Notes: a model not told the origin generated them from the letters alone. A stretch of DNA of 64,000 nt from Anaerolineae bacterium (GCA_030425205.1 JAUIAP010000011.1:115600-179599), one strand, 5' to 3'. Counted from the stretch's first letter, positions 43,536 through 52,520 are shown. Numbers and translations: made by a program.

Positions 43536-44912
43536 ATGAAATGTGTTCAACAGATTCTCTTGGCATTCTGGCTACTTGTGCTGATGGTGGCTTGTGCGCA
43601 GCCAGCCGTGCCAACGCCAACAGCAGCACCAATCACCGCCGCGCTACCGCCAACAGTTGCGCACCAATCACCCACGGCAACGCTCATTGCGCCAACGTCA
43701 ACGCCAACGACGCAACCAACTCCGACCCCAACGACCCCCATCATCGCCAGCACAGCCACGCCAATTACGCTGCCCGTTTCCGTGCAGCCGTGCGGGGTTT
43801 TGTTACCAGCCGTTTTGCCAACCGCTTCCGAGCCCGCTTCCGATTGGCAAATGCCTTATCTCGATGAGACGCTCATTCCAGAGGATGCCTTACCGGCGGT
43901 CGAACGCTTCTTTAGCCATCCCGATGACGTGAGTCTGGCTGTCTATCGCTTGGGGTATGAGGGGGTTGGCTTTTATCACAACGCAGATCGGCCGATGCCG
44001 CTCGCATCCGTCAGCAAGTTGCTCCAACTAACAGCCTATGCTAGCCAAGTGGACGCTGGCACGCTCGATCCGGCACAACCTGTGGACGAGAGCGATTTAG
44101 AGCAGTTCTATCTACCTCGTTCCGACCTCAACGCGCATCGGCGCGCACTCGCCGCCTATGCAGCACAGCCGCTAGTTCTGGCCGATGTCGTCTCGATGAT
44201 GATTCGCTATAGCTCAAACAGTGCCACCGACTATCTGCACAACCTGTTGGGGCAGCAATTGCTCGAACAGACGGCCATCGACTTAGGGATGGAAGGGCAA
44301 AGTGCGCCGTGTTCATTTATCGGCCGATTTTTGATCATGGGCGACGGCAGCGAGGCAGACAGCAGCGCAACCATTCAGACGTTAGCCAACGACGAGGAAC
44401 GTTATGGGCTTGATGTGGCGGCACGCACAGATCGCTATCTCAATGATCCCGTCTATCGCGTTTCGGCCGAACAGTATTGGCAGCAGCGGCGTTCCCCTTC
44501 AATCGCCGCACAAACGCTCTTTGTCGATGAGCTGGAAACGCGCGGCACGGCAGCCAGTTACGCCAGCCTGATGGCACGCATCGTGCGTGGTGAGATCGGC
44601 TCGCCAACTTCCAATCGCCAAATACGCGACGCGCTCGAATGGCCGTATGATGCCTTTGAATCGAATCGGGAACTCTATCAGATGATCGGCTATAAAAACG
44701 GCTCCATGCCCGGCGTGTTGACCTCCGTCTACTACAGTTGGCCACTCGAATCTGACCAACCCTATGTGCTTGCCCTGTTTTATCGCAACCTACCCAACGA
44801 CCTCTATCAAACGTGGCGACGCGAACTGCCGCACGATGCGTTTGCCCACTGGCTGATGTCTGACCCCAATGCGCTGCACATTATGCACGTTTGGCGCGAT
44901 GGTGCGCGGTAG
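43536..44912 (+). CDS. Lipoprotein serine hydrolase, class A beta-lactamase-like
   Basis: 458 residues. A lipoprotein signal (MVAC lipobox near residue 20) and a Pro/Thr linker to about residue 80 precede a class A beta-lactamase/transpeptidase-like domain. Its motifs are SVSK (Ser nucleophile of SxxK, near residue 166), a second motif in RYSSNSATDYLH (SxN-like) and KNGS in place of KTG near residue 388. It may hydrolyse beta-lactams or act on peptidoglycan; KNGS is unusual, so true beta-lactamase activity is uncertain. Confidence 0.8.
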   Translation: MKCVQQILLAFWLLVLMVACAQPAVPTPTAAPITAALPPTVAHQSPTATLIAPTSTPTTQPTPTPTTPIIASTATPITLPVSVQPCGVLLPAVLPTASEPASDWQMPYLDETLIPEDALPAVERFFSHPDDVSLAVYRLGYEGVGFYHNADRPMPLASVSKLLQLTAYASQVDAGTLDPAQPVDESDLEQFYLPRSDLNAHRRALAAYAAQPLVLADVVSMMIRYSSNSATDYLHNLLGQQLLEQTAIDLGMEGQSAPCSFIGRFLIMGDGSEADSSATIQTLANDEERYGLDVAARTDRYLNDPVYRVSAEQYWQQRRSPSIAAQTLFVDELETRGTAASYASLMARIVRGEIGSPTSNRQIRDALEWPYDAFESNRELYQMIGYKNGSMPGVLTSVYYSWPLESDQPYVLALFYRNLPNDLYQTWRRELPHDAFAHWLMSDPNALHIMHVWRDGAR

Positions 44913-44929
44913 AATGTGTCACACGACAG

Positions 44930-46465
44930 ATGATGGACAAACTCGCTGATACACTGACTATTTTTGGAAATAACCTGCCGCTCGGCATTGCCTTGTTCGA
45001 TCGTGACCAGCAAATGCAACGCTGCAATCGCACGTGGTCGCGCTATATCGACTATGCGGAGGCTCCGACGCACACGACGCTGGCGGCGATTCTGCCGTCA
45101 TCCTATGCGGGGCTTGCCCCCCTGATCGTGCGCGTGCTGAAAGGAGAGCGCGTCGAGCAGGAAGCGATGCCGATTGTCGTACAGAATGATGTGTTGTTTT
45201 GGGACATAACGCTGACCCCGCAAATGGTGGATGGTGAGGTGCGTGGCTTTGTCCTGATCGCCAACGATGTGACGGAGCGGCATCTCGCCCAGCAGCTCCT
45301 CGAACGACGAGTCAGCGACCGCACGCGCAAGTTGACTGCGCTTTATGACATCATGGCGGTGGCGACAGAGGCATGGAACCAGCCACTCGATGCGGTGCTG
45401 CACGCCTGTCTGGAAAAGGTGATGAGTGCAACACATGCCAGTGGCGGCGCGATCCAACTGCTCGATGAGACGGGTGAACAACTGCATCTGCACGCGCATA
45501 TTGGTCTGGATGCGGAGCTTGTCGAACAGATTGAGGTGACATCGGCCGATTCTGGGCTGCCCGGCTGGACAGCGACCCACGACGATGAACTTGTCCTCAA
45601 AGACGTCAATAGCGACCAGCGCACAACCGACGTGCTGCGCCAGAGCGAGGTCAACGTCTATGCGGGTGCGCCGATGACGGTGCAGGGGCGCGTCATCGGG
45701 GTGGTGAGCGTCTTTCGCGAGCGACGGCGCAGCTTTGGTGCAGACGACATCGCCCTACTCTCCTCCGTCGCCGATCAGGTCGCCAGCGTCGTCGCCCAGC
45801 GCGAGGTGCTGGCCGCAAATGAGCATCTGCTGCTTGTGCAGGAGCGCAACCGACTGGCGCGTGAGCTGCACGACGCGGTGACGCAATCGCTCTACAGTCT
45901 GATGTTGTTCGCTGGTGCGAGCAAGCGACAGTTGCAAAACGGCAATCTCGCCAATGCCCTGCACTTTACAACCCAACTCGAAGGGACGGCACAGCAGGCA
46001 CTCAAGGAGATGCGTCTGTTGCTGCACAATTTGCGCCCAGCGATTTTGGCAGAAGTTGGCTTGGTGCGGGCGTTACGCCAGCGGCTCGATGCGGTCGAGG
46101 CACGTGCAGGGATTACGGCGTCACTACGCGCCGATGAAATTGAGCTGTCCCCCAACATAGAAGAGGCGATCTACTTTATCGCCTCAGAAGCGTTGAACAA
46201 TGCGCTCAAACATGCCCATGCGACGACCGTCCAAATCACGTTGCAACAATCCAGCGATGGCGTTACCCTTACCATCAGCGATAACGGGATCGGTTTTGAC
46301 CCGACCGCCTTACGTGACAGCGGGGGACTTGGTCTTGCCTCGATGCACGAGCGCAGCGAAAAATTGGATGCTGAACTGGTGCTCATATCGGCCGAAAATC
46401 AAGGCACAACCATCACCCTAACATTACCCAGCAACTTGCCATTTGCAACTTGCCACGTCCCATGA
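44930..46465 (+). CDS. NarL-type sensor histidine kinase with PAS and GAF domains
   Basis: 511 residues from ATG 44930 (or 44933). PAS-like domain at about 1-120 (IFGNNLPLGIALFDRDQQMQ... VTERHLAQ), a GAF domain at about 140-295 (LHACLEKVMSATHASGGAIQLL... GAPMTVQGRVIGVVSV), the HisKA_3 dimerisation helix with phospho-His in RNRLARELHDAVTQSLYS near residue 320, and the HATPase_c domain (EALNNALKHAHA, DNGIGFD, GGLGLASMHERSE). No transmembrane helix, so it senses a cytoplasmic signal. The last 4 bp overlap the response-regulator ATG, so the two are a coupled pair. Confidence 0.9.
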   Translation: MMDKLADTLTIFGNNLPLGIALFDRDQQMQRCNRTWSRYIDYAEAPTHTTLAAILPSSYAGLAPLIVRVLKGERVEQEAMPIVVQNDVLFWDITLTPQMVDGEVRGFVLIANDVTERHLAQQLLERRVSDRTRKLTALYDIMAVATEAWNQPLDAVLHACLEKVMSATHASGGAIQLLDETGEQLHLHAHIGLDAELVEQIEVTSADSGLPGWTATHDDELVLKDVNSDQRTTDVLRQSEVNVYAGAPMTVQGRVIGVVSVFRERRRSFGADDIALLSSVADQVASVVAQREVLAANEHLLLVQERNRLARELHDAVTQSLYSLMLFAGASKRQLQNGNLANALHFTTQLEGTAQQALKEMRLLLHNLRPAILAEVGLVRALRQRLDAVEARAGITASLRADEIELSPNIEEAIYFIASEALNNALKHAHATTVQITLQQSSDGVTLTISDNGIGFDPTALRDSGGLGLASMHERSEKLDAELVLISAENQGTTITLTLPSNLPFATCHVP

Positions 46466-47124
46466 TCCGACTCTTTCAAGCAGACGACCACGCCATTGTA
46501 CGCGCCGGAATGCAAGCCCTCATCATGAGCGAACCCGACATGCAGCTGATCGGTGAGGCGGCCGATGGGGTTGAGGCCGTCCAAAAGATCGCCGAGCTAC
46601 AGCCCGATGTCGTGCTACTCGATTTACAGATGCCGCGCAAAGGCGGGCTAGAGGCGATCCCCGAAATCAAGCGCGTTGCGCCCGACAGTAAAATTTTAGT
46701 TGTGACCAGTTTTGGGGACGATGACCACCTGTTTGCGGCGGTCAAGGCGGGAGCGCAGGGGTATTTGCTAAAAGATTCGAGTCCCGACGCGATTTTGAAC
46801 GCGATTCGGGATGTGGCGGCGGGACGCGGGGCATTATCGGCCGATGTTGCCCTGCGCGTCATTCAGGAGATGGGTAAAGAACCGAAGGTCAAGCCTGCCG
46901 ACCCGACCAATGATCCATTGACCAGCCGTGAATTAGAAATCCTACGACTGGTCGCACAAGGGTTGACTAATCAGGAGATTGCCGAGAAATTTGTCGTCAG
47001 CGAGCGCACCGTTCGCACCCACGTCAGCAACATTCTCGGCAAACTACACCTCGCCAATCGCACACAAGCTGCGCTCTATGCGTTGCGCGAGGGAATTGCG
47101 GGAAAAGCTGAGCACAATGCGTAA
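46462..47124 (+). CDS. NarL/FixJ-family response regulator
   Basis: 220 residues beginning MIRLFQADDHAIVRAGMQ. Receiver domain with phospho-Asp in VVLLDLQMPRKGG near residue 53 and the Lys in YLLKD; linker; C-terminal LuxR-type helix-turn-helix (LTSRELEILRLVAQGLTNQEIA... SERTVRTHVSNILGKL). The ATG overlaps the kinase stop (ATGA), which also fixes the start. It should be phosphorylated by that kinase and bind promoters not identifiable here. Confidence 0.92.
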   Translation: MIRLFQADDHAIVRAGMQALIMSEPDMQLIGEAADGVEAVQKIAELQPDVVLLDLQMPRKGGLEAIPEIKRVAPDSKILVVTSFGDDDHLFAAVKAGAQGYLLKDSSPDAILNAIRDVAAGRGALSADVALRVIQEMGKEPKVKPADPTNDPLTSRELEILRLVAQGLTNQEIAEKFVVSERTVRTHVSNILGKLHLANRTQAALYALREGIAGKAEHNA

Positions 47125-47145
47125 GTTAAATTTTTACGCCCCTAT

Positions 47146-47400
47146 CTACTCGTCGTCGTCATCCCAATCGTCCTCATCGTCATCGTCGTCGTCCCAATAG
47201 TCATCGTCGTCATCCCATTCATCATCGTCATCTTGCGCCCAGTCGAGTTTGATAGGGTTGAGCTTAACGACGATCAGGTTCGACTCACATTCAGGACAAG
47301 TCACTTCGTCATCCACTTCGGGACGTTGCAGCGTAACAGAGGAGCCGCAGTCAGGGCAAGTTGCACGTACTCGGCTGTTCGGTTTCTTCTGTGCTTTCAT
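47146..47400 (-). CDS. LysW-like zinc ribbon with acidic Asp/Trp tail
   Basis: 84 residues. Two CxxC pairs (ATCPDCGS and VTCPECES) and the following LIVVKLNPIKLDWA match the LysW/ArgW amino-group carrier fold, whose acidic C-terminus normally ends in EDWGE. Here the tail is instead a run of 28 residues, nearly all Asp with Glu, three Trp and one Tyr. No lysine or arginine biosynthesis gene is nearby. The ATG overlaps the stop of the preceding zinc-ribbon gene, so the two are translated together. Confidence 0.7.
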   Translation of the reverse strand: MKAQKKPNSRVRATCPDCGSSVTLQRPEVDDEVTCPECESNLIVVKLNPIKLDWAQDDDDEWDDDDDYWDDDDDDEDDWDDDDE

Positions 47401-47594
47401 GATAGATCTCTCTTTTGTTTTTGAACTAAATCAAATTCCTCAGAGGCCCAGGTAAAAGTTGGGGGCGTGAGGGTGAGAAGCGACAGGATTTCGCCACACT
47501 GTCCACATTTGACGAGCTGACCCGGCATTAGGGTTGAACGCAGTTTGATTGGATTATCGCATTCAGGGCAGACCGCCACCGTTACAGTTGACAT
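47397..47594 (-). CDS. LysW-like small zinc ribbon protein
   Basis: About 65 residues from ATG 47594 (GAGGTGATG upstream; an adjacent ATG at 47597 is possible). Pattern VAVCPECDN...LVKCGQCGEILSLLTLTP is the same zinc-ribbon fold as its partner, without the acidic tail. It lies 101 bp downstream of the chelatase gene and may share its transcript. Function unknown. Confidence 0.65.
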   Translation of the reverse strand: MSTVTVAVCPECDNPIKLRSTLMPGQLVKCGQCGEILSLLTLTPPTFTWASEEFDLVQKQKRDLS

Positions 47595-47695
47595 CATCAC
47601 CTCTCTTTCCCACATTTTAAGGGGTTTGAGAGGGGTAGAAATCGGCCGATTGTCCCCATCCATCTACGTCATTTGACGCAGATCAAGCACGATCT

Positions 47696-49749
47696 CTACT
47701 TTAATTCTTCCAAAACGGCCCGATAAAGCGTCTCCGCACGCAGATCGGCCAGCGAATGGCATGGTGCGTTCATCTGCTCAGCCAGTGCGCTGGCAAGCCC
47801 TTGATCAAAGGCTGGATGCTCCATATTGATGACAACGGAGCGAATCGCCTGCTCACGGAATAGATTGGCGATTTTGTGGGCCTCTTCTTGCGGTGGGCGG
47901 TCGCCCAAACTGACATTCCCTGCACCGTCCGTCAACAGAATCATCAGCGGTTCGACATCGGGATGGGTATACCCTTCCTTTTTGATCACCTCATAGGCAA
48001 GCATCAGGCCAGCAGAAAGCGGTGTTTTGCCACCAACCGCCACCTCTTCCAACGCTTTTTTCGCCAGCAAAACGGAGCTAGTCGGGGACAAGACAAGTCG
48101 CGCATCGTTCTTATGAAAGACGACGAGACCAACGCGATCACGACGCTGATACGCATCGGTCAGCAGCGACATAATCGCCCCCTTGGTCGCCTCCATGCGC
48201 TCAGAGACGGCCATGCTCCAACTCGCATCAACGGCAAAAAGCACAAGATTCGCCGAGCGACGCACGCGCACCTTTTCACGCAAATCCCCTTTTTTCAGGC
48301 GCAGTGCAAGCTCAGGGCCATCCTGTGCTTCTTCTTTGCGTCTACCTTGATGGGGAGCCGCCGCACGCAGCGTCGCATCAAAGGCGAGGTCGCGCACTTT
48401 ATCCTTTTGTGGGTGTCGAGATTGAATGTAACGACCGCGTTTGCGATCTGTCTTGGTGACGGAGCGGCGACCCGCTTTGTTGCGGGTCAGCTTGTCAAGT
48501 GGGGTGTCGAGCCGACGTGCGTGGAACTCTTTCTTCGACTCTTTTTTGGTGCCGCCCTCCCACCAGTTGCCATCTTGTGGGGCGGGAGGGACGGTTTGGG
48601 GGCCAGCTTCTGTGTCAGCGTCGGCCGCCTCTTCTTCTATCTCGCCTTCAGCGTCCAAGGCTTTTTTTTTTCCTGCTCGTTGTCCGCCTCAACCGTGCCT
48701 TCTTGCTGTTCATCACTCTCAGCATCTTGCTCATCATACTCATCGGGCATCTGGTTGAGCGCGCTTTCCAGTTCGTGGGTTGCCACCCCTGCATCTTGGA
48801 AGCCATGTCCGCGTGCGCGATGTGGCAGCGCGAGTTCGGCCGCCAAAATAATATCCTCATCGTTGATCCGCATCCGACCATGCAGGGCGGCATTTGCCTG
48901 TGCGCCGCGCAAAATCACAATGTCGCCGCGATGTCCATCGACGCGATATTGCGTCGTCAATGTGGCGATGGCGGCGAGATCACGACGCGAATAGCGAACT
49001 TGTGAAACGATGTCGCGTGCGGCTTGGATCTGCTCTGAAAGTGCCGTTTCATACGACCGCCAGTGGTCGCGGAAACTATCTGGATCGACCTCAAATTGCA
49101 GACGACGCTCCATCACGGCCACGCGCTGGCCAGTATCTTGCAACCCTGCCACAGTGACGGAAAATGCGAAACGGTCAAGCAACTGTGGGCGCAAATCCCC
49201 TTCCTCTGGGTTCATCGAACCAACGAGAACAAACTTGGCGGGATGGATAAAACTGATCCCCTCGCGCTCAACAATGTTGACACCCATCGCCGCGCTGTCG
49301 AGCAACAGGTCAACCACGTGATCATCGAGCAGATTGACCTCATCGACATAGAGAATGCCGCGATTGGCAGAAGCCAAAACGCCGGGTTCAAAATGTTTTT
49401 CACCTGACTGGATCGCCTTTTCAATATCAAGCGTGCCGACAACACGATCTTCGGTTGCGCTCACGGGCAGATCGACAAATGGCGTGTTGCGTTGCTCAGT
49501 GATGCTGCTGTCCACATGTTCACCCTCGACCGATTGACCGGGTGCGAGGTTGTAGCGACTGCCGACAACGACTTCGAGACTGGGTAACAAGGCGGCGAGC
49601 GCACGTGAGGCGGTCGATTTACCCGTCCCGCGTTCACCACGAATCAGCACGCCCCCAATTTGCGGGTTGACCGCGTTGAGGACGAGTGCACGTTTCATTT
49701 TTTCTTGACCAACGATTGCCGTAAACGGAAAAACTGCGCGACGAGCCAT
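47696..49749 (-). CDS. chlD: Cobalto-/magnesium-chelatase ChlD-type subunit (full-length, via -1 frameshift)
   Basis: Reading from 49749 with a -1 shift at the A10 run (48662-48671) gives one ~684-residue protein: an AAA+ ATPase (Walker A GERGTGKST, Walker B ILYVDEVNLLDD), an acidic linker and a C-terminal von Willebrand A domain with a MIDAS motif DASWSM. This is the size and order of fused ChlI-ChlD chelatase subunits (cobaltochelatase type, start PFTAIVGQEKMKRALVLNAV). The VWA part has no good start of its own other than a TTG 3 nt past the run. The complex inserts Co2+ or Mg2+ into a tetrapyrrole with a large CobN/ChlH subunit, which is not in this window. Confidence 0.75.
48637..49749 (-). 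CDS. chlI: Chelatase AAA+ subunit (zero-frame product, ChlI-like)
   Basis: 370 residues. ATG 49749 follows GGAG at 7 nt; an upstream TTG at 49761 is less likely. Without a frameshift, translation passes the A10 run, adds Pro-Trp-Thr-Leu-Lys-Ala-Arg and stops at 48637, giving an ATPase with a Glu/Asp-rich tail and no VWA domain: a stand-alone ChlI/CobS-sized subunit. The Walker A, Walker B and sensor regions are intact. Either this is the deliberate small subunit, or the break is a sequencing or mutational indel in the homopolymer. Confidence 0.75.
   Translation of the reverse strand: MARRAVFPFTAIVGQEKMKRALVLNAVNPQIGGVLIRGERGTGKSTASRALAALLPSLEVVVGSRYNLAPGQSVEGEHVDSSITEQRNTPFVDLPVSATEDRVVGTLDIEKAIQSGEKHFEPGVLASANRGILYVDEVNLLDDHVVDLLLDSAAMGVNIVEREGISFIHPAKFVLVGSMNPEEGDLRPQLLDRFAFSVTVAGLQDTGQRVAVMERRLQFEVDPDSFRDHWRSYETALSEQIQAARDIVSQVRYSRRDLAAIATLTTQYRVDGHRGDIVILRGAQANAALHGRMRINDEDIILAAELALPHRARGHGFQDAGVATHELESALNQMPDEYDEQDAESDEQQEGTVEADNEQEKKKPWTLKAR
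48661..48672 (-). other. Slippery A10 tract, candidate -1 programmed frameshift site
   Basis: The zero-frame codons are GAA AAA AAA AAG, containing the classic A_AAA_AAG -1 heptamer (48667-48661). Shifting back one base continues into the VWA frame. A GAGG word lies about 19 nt upstream. No strong hairpin sits at the canonical 6-9 nt downstream, so transcriptional slippage is an alternative mechanism. Confidence 0.65.
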
Positions 49750-49919
49750 GAAAATCTCCAAGTAGTCCAGTTAAACGTCTGCACACATGAGCGACAGAGG
49801 TTAAGGTTTTTACAACGGGACGGGATTATACTTCATCCCCGCTTAAGATGACGGCAAATTTAGGCAATGTCCTAGAAGTTGGTAACACTATTGACTGCCC
49901 AAGCCAAAAAGTTATATCT

Positions 49920-50732
49920 ATGCAACGACCAGAAAATCCATACAGTCAAATCGAAAAGCCACACGTCATTGCGCATCGCGGTGGGGCCGGGATTGCACCT
50001 GAGAATACGCTGCTGGCGTTTGAGCAGGCGGCGACGCTGCCGATTGATGCGCTAGAGATGGACATGCACATGTCGGCCGATGGGGTTCTCGTCGTTTCGC
50101 ATGATGAGACGGTGGATCGCTCAACGGAAGGGACGGGGTTGGTTAAGGCAAAGACCCTCGCCGAGTTGCGGGCATTGGATTTTGGCTATCGCTTTGAAGA
50201 TGCAGCGGGGGCGTTCCCATTTCGAGATCGTGGCTATGAGTTACCGACGCTGCAAGATATTTTCGAGCGTTTTCCCGATTGGATTCTCAACATCGACATC
50301 AAACAGCATGATCCACTCGTCGTCGAAACGTTTGTGCGCATGATCGAGCGGTTTGGGATGCAGAAAAATGTCGTAGTTGGATCGTTTGATACCAAAACGA
50401 TTCAATACTTTCGCCGCTTGCTACCAGAGGTCGCTACTGCTGGCACACAGCGCGAGGTAGCCTCTTTTTTTGCGCTATGCAAGCTGGGGATGACGCGCTT
50501 ATGGCAGAATGATTGTGTCGTATTTCAAATCCCCGAACGAGCGCACGGGCTTCAGCTCTTGACGGAAAAGTTTGTGCGGAAGCTGCACCAGAAAGGGGTG
50601 ATGCTGCACGTGTGGACGGTGAATGAGGCAGCAGATATGCGACGGCTGTTGGCGTTGGGGGTTGATGGACTGATCACCGACTTTCCGCTGCGACTGTTGG
50701 ACGTTTTGGAGCGCGACGATGCAGGTCGTTAG
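49920..50732 (+). CDS. ugpQ: Glycerophosphodiester phosphodiesterase
   Basis: 270 residues from ATG 49920 (MQRPENPYSQ). An in-frame ATG at 49848 would add 24 poorly coding residues, and neither start has a clear ribosome-binding site. GDPD motifs are complete: VIAHRGG, APENTLLAFEQA, ALEMDMHMSADGVLVVSHDETVDRSTEG, and later LNIDIK and LHVWTVNE. No signal peptide; cytoplasmic. It hydrolyses glycerophosphodiesters to glycerol-3-phosphate and an alcohol. Single gene, divergent from the chelatase gene. Confidence 0.88.
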   Translation: MQRPENPYSQIEKPHVIAHRGGAGIAPENTLLAFEQAATLPIDALEMDMHMSADGVLVVSHDETVDRSTEGTGLVKAKTLAELRALDFGYRFEDAAGAFPFRDRGYELPTLQDIFERFPDWILNIDIKQHDPLVVETFVRMIERFGMQKNVVVGSFDTKTIQYFRRLLPEVATAGTQREVASFFALCKLGMTRLWQNDCVVFQIPERAHGLQLLTEKFVRKLHQKGVMLHVWTVNEAADMRRLLALGVDGLITDFPLRLLDVLERDDAGR

Positions 50733-50783
50733 CGTGGCGCAGTGGTGGTAATTGGTGTTACGAAGTTTTCGTCATAATGTAAA

Positions 50784-50837
50784 CGTGGTGCGTGATGCGT
50801 GGTGCGTATCCAGTCCACGCACCACGCACCACGCAAC
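50784..50837. repeat. Hairpin of GCGTGGT words, dispersed repeat family
   Basis: CGTGGTGCGTGATGCGTGG (from 50784) faces CCACGCACCACGCACC (from 50815). It shares TGCGTGGTGCGTATCCAG with the element at 41194 and aligns base for base with the inverse of 11008-11052. Located just before the hydrolase start codon region. Confidence 0.7.
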
Positions 50838-50858
50838 TGTATTGCAAGAGGAATAGAT

Positions 50859-51410
50859 ATGATCGATAAGAAGACAGCATTGATTTTGATTGATGTCCAA
50901 AAAGGGTTGGATGAGGCACAGATGGGGGAACGCTTTGGGGGCGATGTGGAAGGGAATCTGCTGCGTTTGCTGGCGGCATGGCGCGAGCGCGAGATGCCGA
51001 TCTTTCACGTGCAGCATCGATCGACCGAACCAGATTCAGCGTTGCGGCCAGAACGTGCGGGGTTTGCGTTCAAGGCGGGATTCGAGCCAGCCAATGGGGA
51101 ACCACACATCGTTAAAGAGGTCAACAGCGCATTTATCGGCACAGACTTAGAGGCACAGTTGCGCAATGCGGGGATCGGAACGGTCGTGATGGGTGGGTTG
51201 ACGACCAACCATTGTGTTTCAACCTCGACACGCATGGCGGGAAATTTGGGATTTGAAACGTTTTTGGTCAAAGATGGGGTGGCGGCGTTTGCGGGTGAGC
51301 TGGATGGAGAGGTGATTTCGGCCGAATTGATCCACAAAGTCGCCCTCGCCAGTCTCAACAAAGAGTTCGCTACTCTGATCGACACGGAAACCTTACTGGC
51401 TGCACTGTGA
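50859..51410 (+). CDS. Isochorismatase-family cysteine hydrolase
   Basis: 183 residues. The start is set by AAGAGG 7 nt before ATG 50859; upstream in-frame codons fall in a repeat. The catalytic triad of the family is visible: Asp in LILIDVQKG, Lys in IVKEVNSAFIGTDL, and Cys in GGLTTNHCVSTSTRMAGNLGF near residue 123. It hydrolyses an amide or ester of a small molecule such as nicotinamide- or isochorismate-like compounds; the substrate is not predictable. The stop overlaps the next GTG by 4 bp. Confidence 0.87.
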   Translation: MIDKKTALILIDVQKGLDEAQMGERFGGDVEGNLLRLLAAWREREMPIFHVQHRSTEPDSALRPERAGFAFKAGFEPANGEPHIVKEVNSAFIGTDLEAQLRNAGIGTVVMGGLTTNHCVSTSTRMAGNLGFETFLVKDGVAAFAGELDGEVISAELIHKVALASLNKEFATLIDTETLLAAL

Positions 51411-52234
51411 CGTTATTTGAATCAAGCATTTTGGGCTTGGGGGCTGTTGGTGCGGGGCTGTTGGGTTACGTGCGGTTTGTTGAGCCAGAACGCCCCATCG
51501 TCGAGCGCGTCACCGTTCCGATCCCCAGTCTGCCTACCCATCTACACGGGCTGACGATTGCGCTGCTTTCCGATTTCCACTATCACAGTGGGGAGCGGCA
51601 ACCCTACTTTCGGCGCGTCATTCAACAGACAAACGCCCTCAAACCCGACCTCGTTGCGTTGGCGGGGGATTTCATCGCCTATTATGCGGAGGATATTTTC
51701 TGGATCGCGGATGCGTTGGCGCAGTTGAGCGCGCGCTATGGTGTTTATGCCGTTCTGGGCAACCACGACGGGCGCGACGGTTATCCACACAAGGCAATTG
51801 TGACCGCCTATGGGTTGCGTCATGCGGGGTTGTGCCTTTTGGAAAATGAGGCGGTTCAGCTCGATGGGTTTGCGGTCGCGGGAACGGAGAGTTTGTATTA
51901 CGGTCGGCCGAATCTTGCCCAGGCCCTGCGCCATGTTCCCACAGAAATGCCAACGATTTTGCTGGCGCACGAACCCGATTATGCGGACTTGGCGGTATTG
52001 GACGGGCGCGTGACGCTGCAACTATCGGGACATACGCATGGCGGACAGGTCGTTTTCCCCTACTTGCGTCCGCTTTATCTGCCGATTTTCGGCCGAAAAT
52101 ATATCAGCGGTCTGCATAAAATTAACGACATGCACCTCTATGTCACGCGCGGCGTGGGGGTCTCGCATAATGGACGGGTGCGGTTTCGCTGTCCGCCTGA
52201 GATTACGTTGTTGACGTTGGCGGGAGCGGCATAG
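51407..52234 (+). CDS. YkuE-like membrane-associated metallophosphoesterase
   Basis: 275 residues starting at GTG 51407, which overlaps the preceding stop (GTGA). A hydrophobic N-terminus (residues 7-24) anchors the protein. Metal motifs: LLSDFHYHSG, ALAGDFIAY, LGNHDGRDG, LLAHEPDYAD and LSGHTHGGQ. The arrangement matches the YkuE/YaeI family, which acts on phosphorylated lipids or cell-wall intermediates at the membrane. Coupled with the hydrolase upstream. Confidence 0.87.
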   Translation: MTLFESSILGLGAVGAGLLGYVRFVEPERPIVERVTVPIPSLPTHLHGLTIALLSDFHYHSGERQPYFRRVIQQTNALKPDLVALAGDFIAYYAEDIFWIADALAQLSARYGVYAVLGNHDGRDGYPHKAIVTAYGLRHAGLCLLENEAVQLDGFAVAGTESLYYGRPNLAQALRHVPTEMPTILLAHEPDYADLAVLDGRVTLQLSGHTHGGQVVFPYLRPLYLPIFGRKYISGLHKINDMHLYVTRGVGVSHNGRVRFRCPPEITLLTLAGAA

Positions 52235-52331
52235 ATAGAAGGTTTTGCGCCATTTTCGGCCGAAATGCGTAATGGCTTATAACCCCTCCCCACATAAATC
52301 GAGGGTGGTATACTGTTCACGGAGAGACACA

Positions 52332-52514
52332 ATGAAGCGCATTTCTCGCTCACTTTTACTCACCATCGCCTTTGTCATCGTTTTTGCCCTCGTTTGGTCA
52401 AAAGTACGGATTTGGATCAGCATCAGCGTGACCCTTTTCCAAGCGATGTTTATCTTTGGCGCAGCGGTTTTTATCTTATTCCTGTTGATGGATCACTTCG
52501 TCAACCGTGACTAA
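52332..52514 (+). CDS. Small two-helix membrane protein
   Basis: 60 residues from ATG 52332 (CGGAGAG upstream). Two hydrophobic helices (LLLTIAFVIVFALVW and TLFQAMFIFGAAVFILFLLM) with Lys/Arg at the N-terminus. Unknown function; first of three closely spaced genes ending with the PrsA-like foldase. Confidence 0.55.
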   Translation: MKRISRSLLLTIAFVIVFALVWSKVRIWISISVTLFQAMFIFGAAVFILFLLMDHFVNRD

Positions 52515-52520
52515 GCACTC

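Noticed and set aside
44461..44912. Calling the serine hydrolase a true beta-lactamase
   Set aside because: The third motif is KNGS instead of KTG, and the Glu166-type residue cannot be located with confidence, so only the family level is supported.
47876..48994. Plus-strand 372-codon frame opposite the chelatase gene
   Set aside because: Antisense shadow: the minus strand carries clear VWA and AAA+ motifs, whereas this frame has none.
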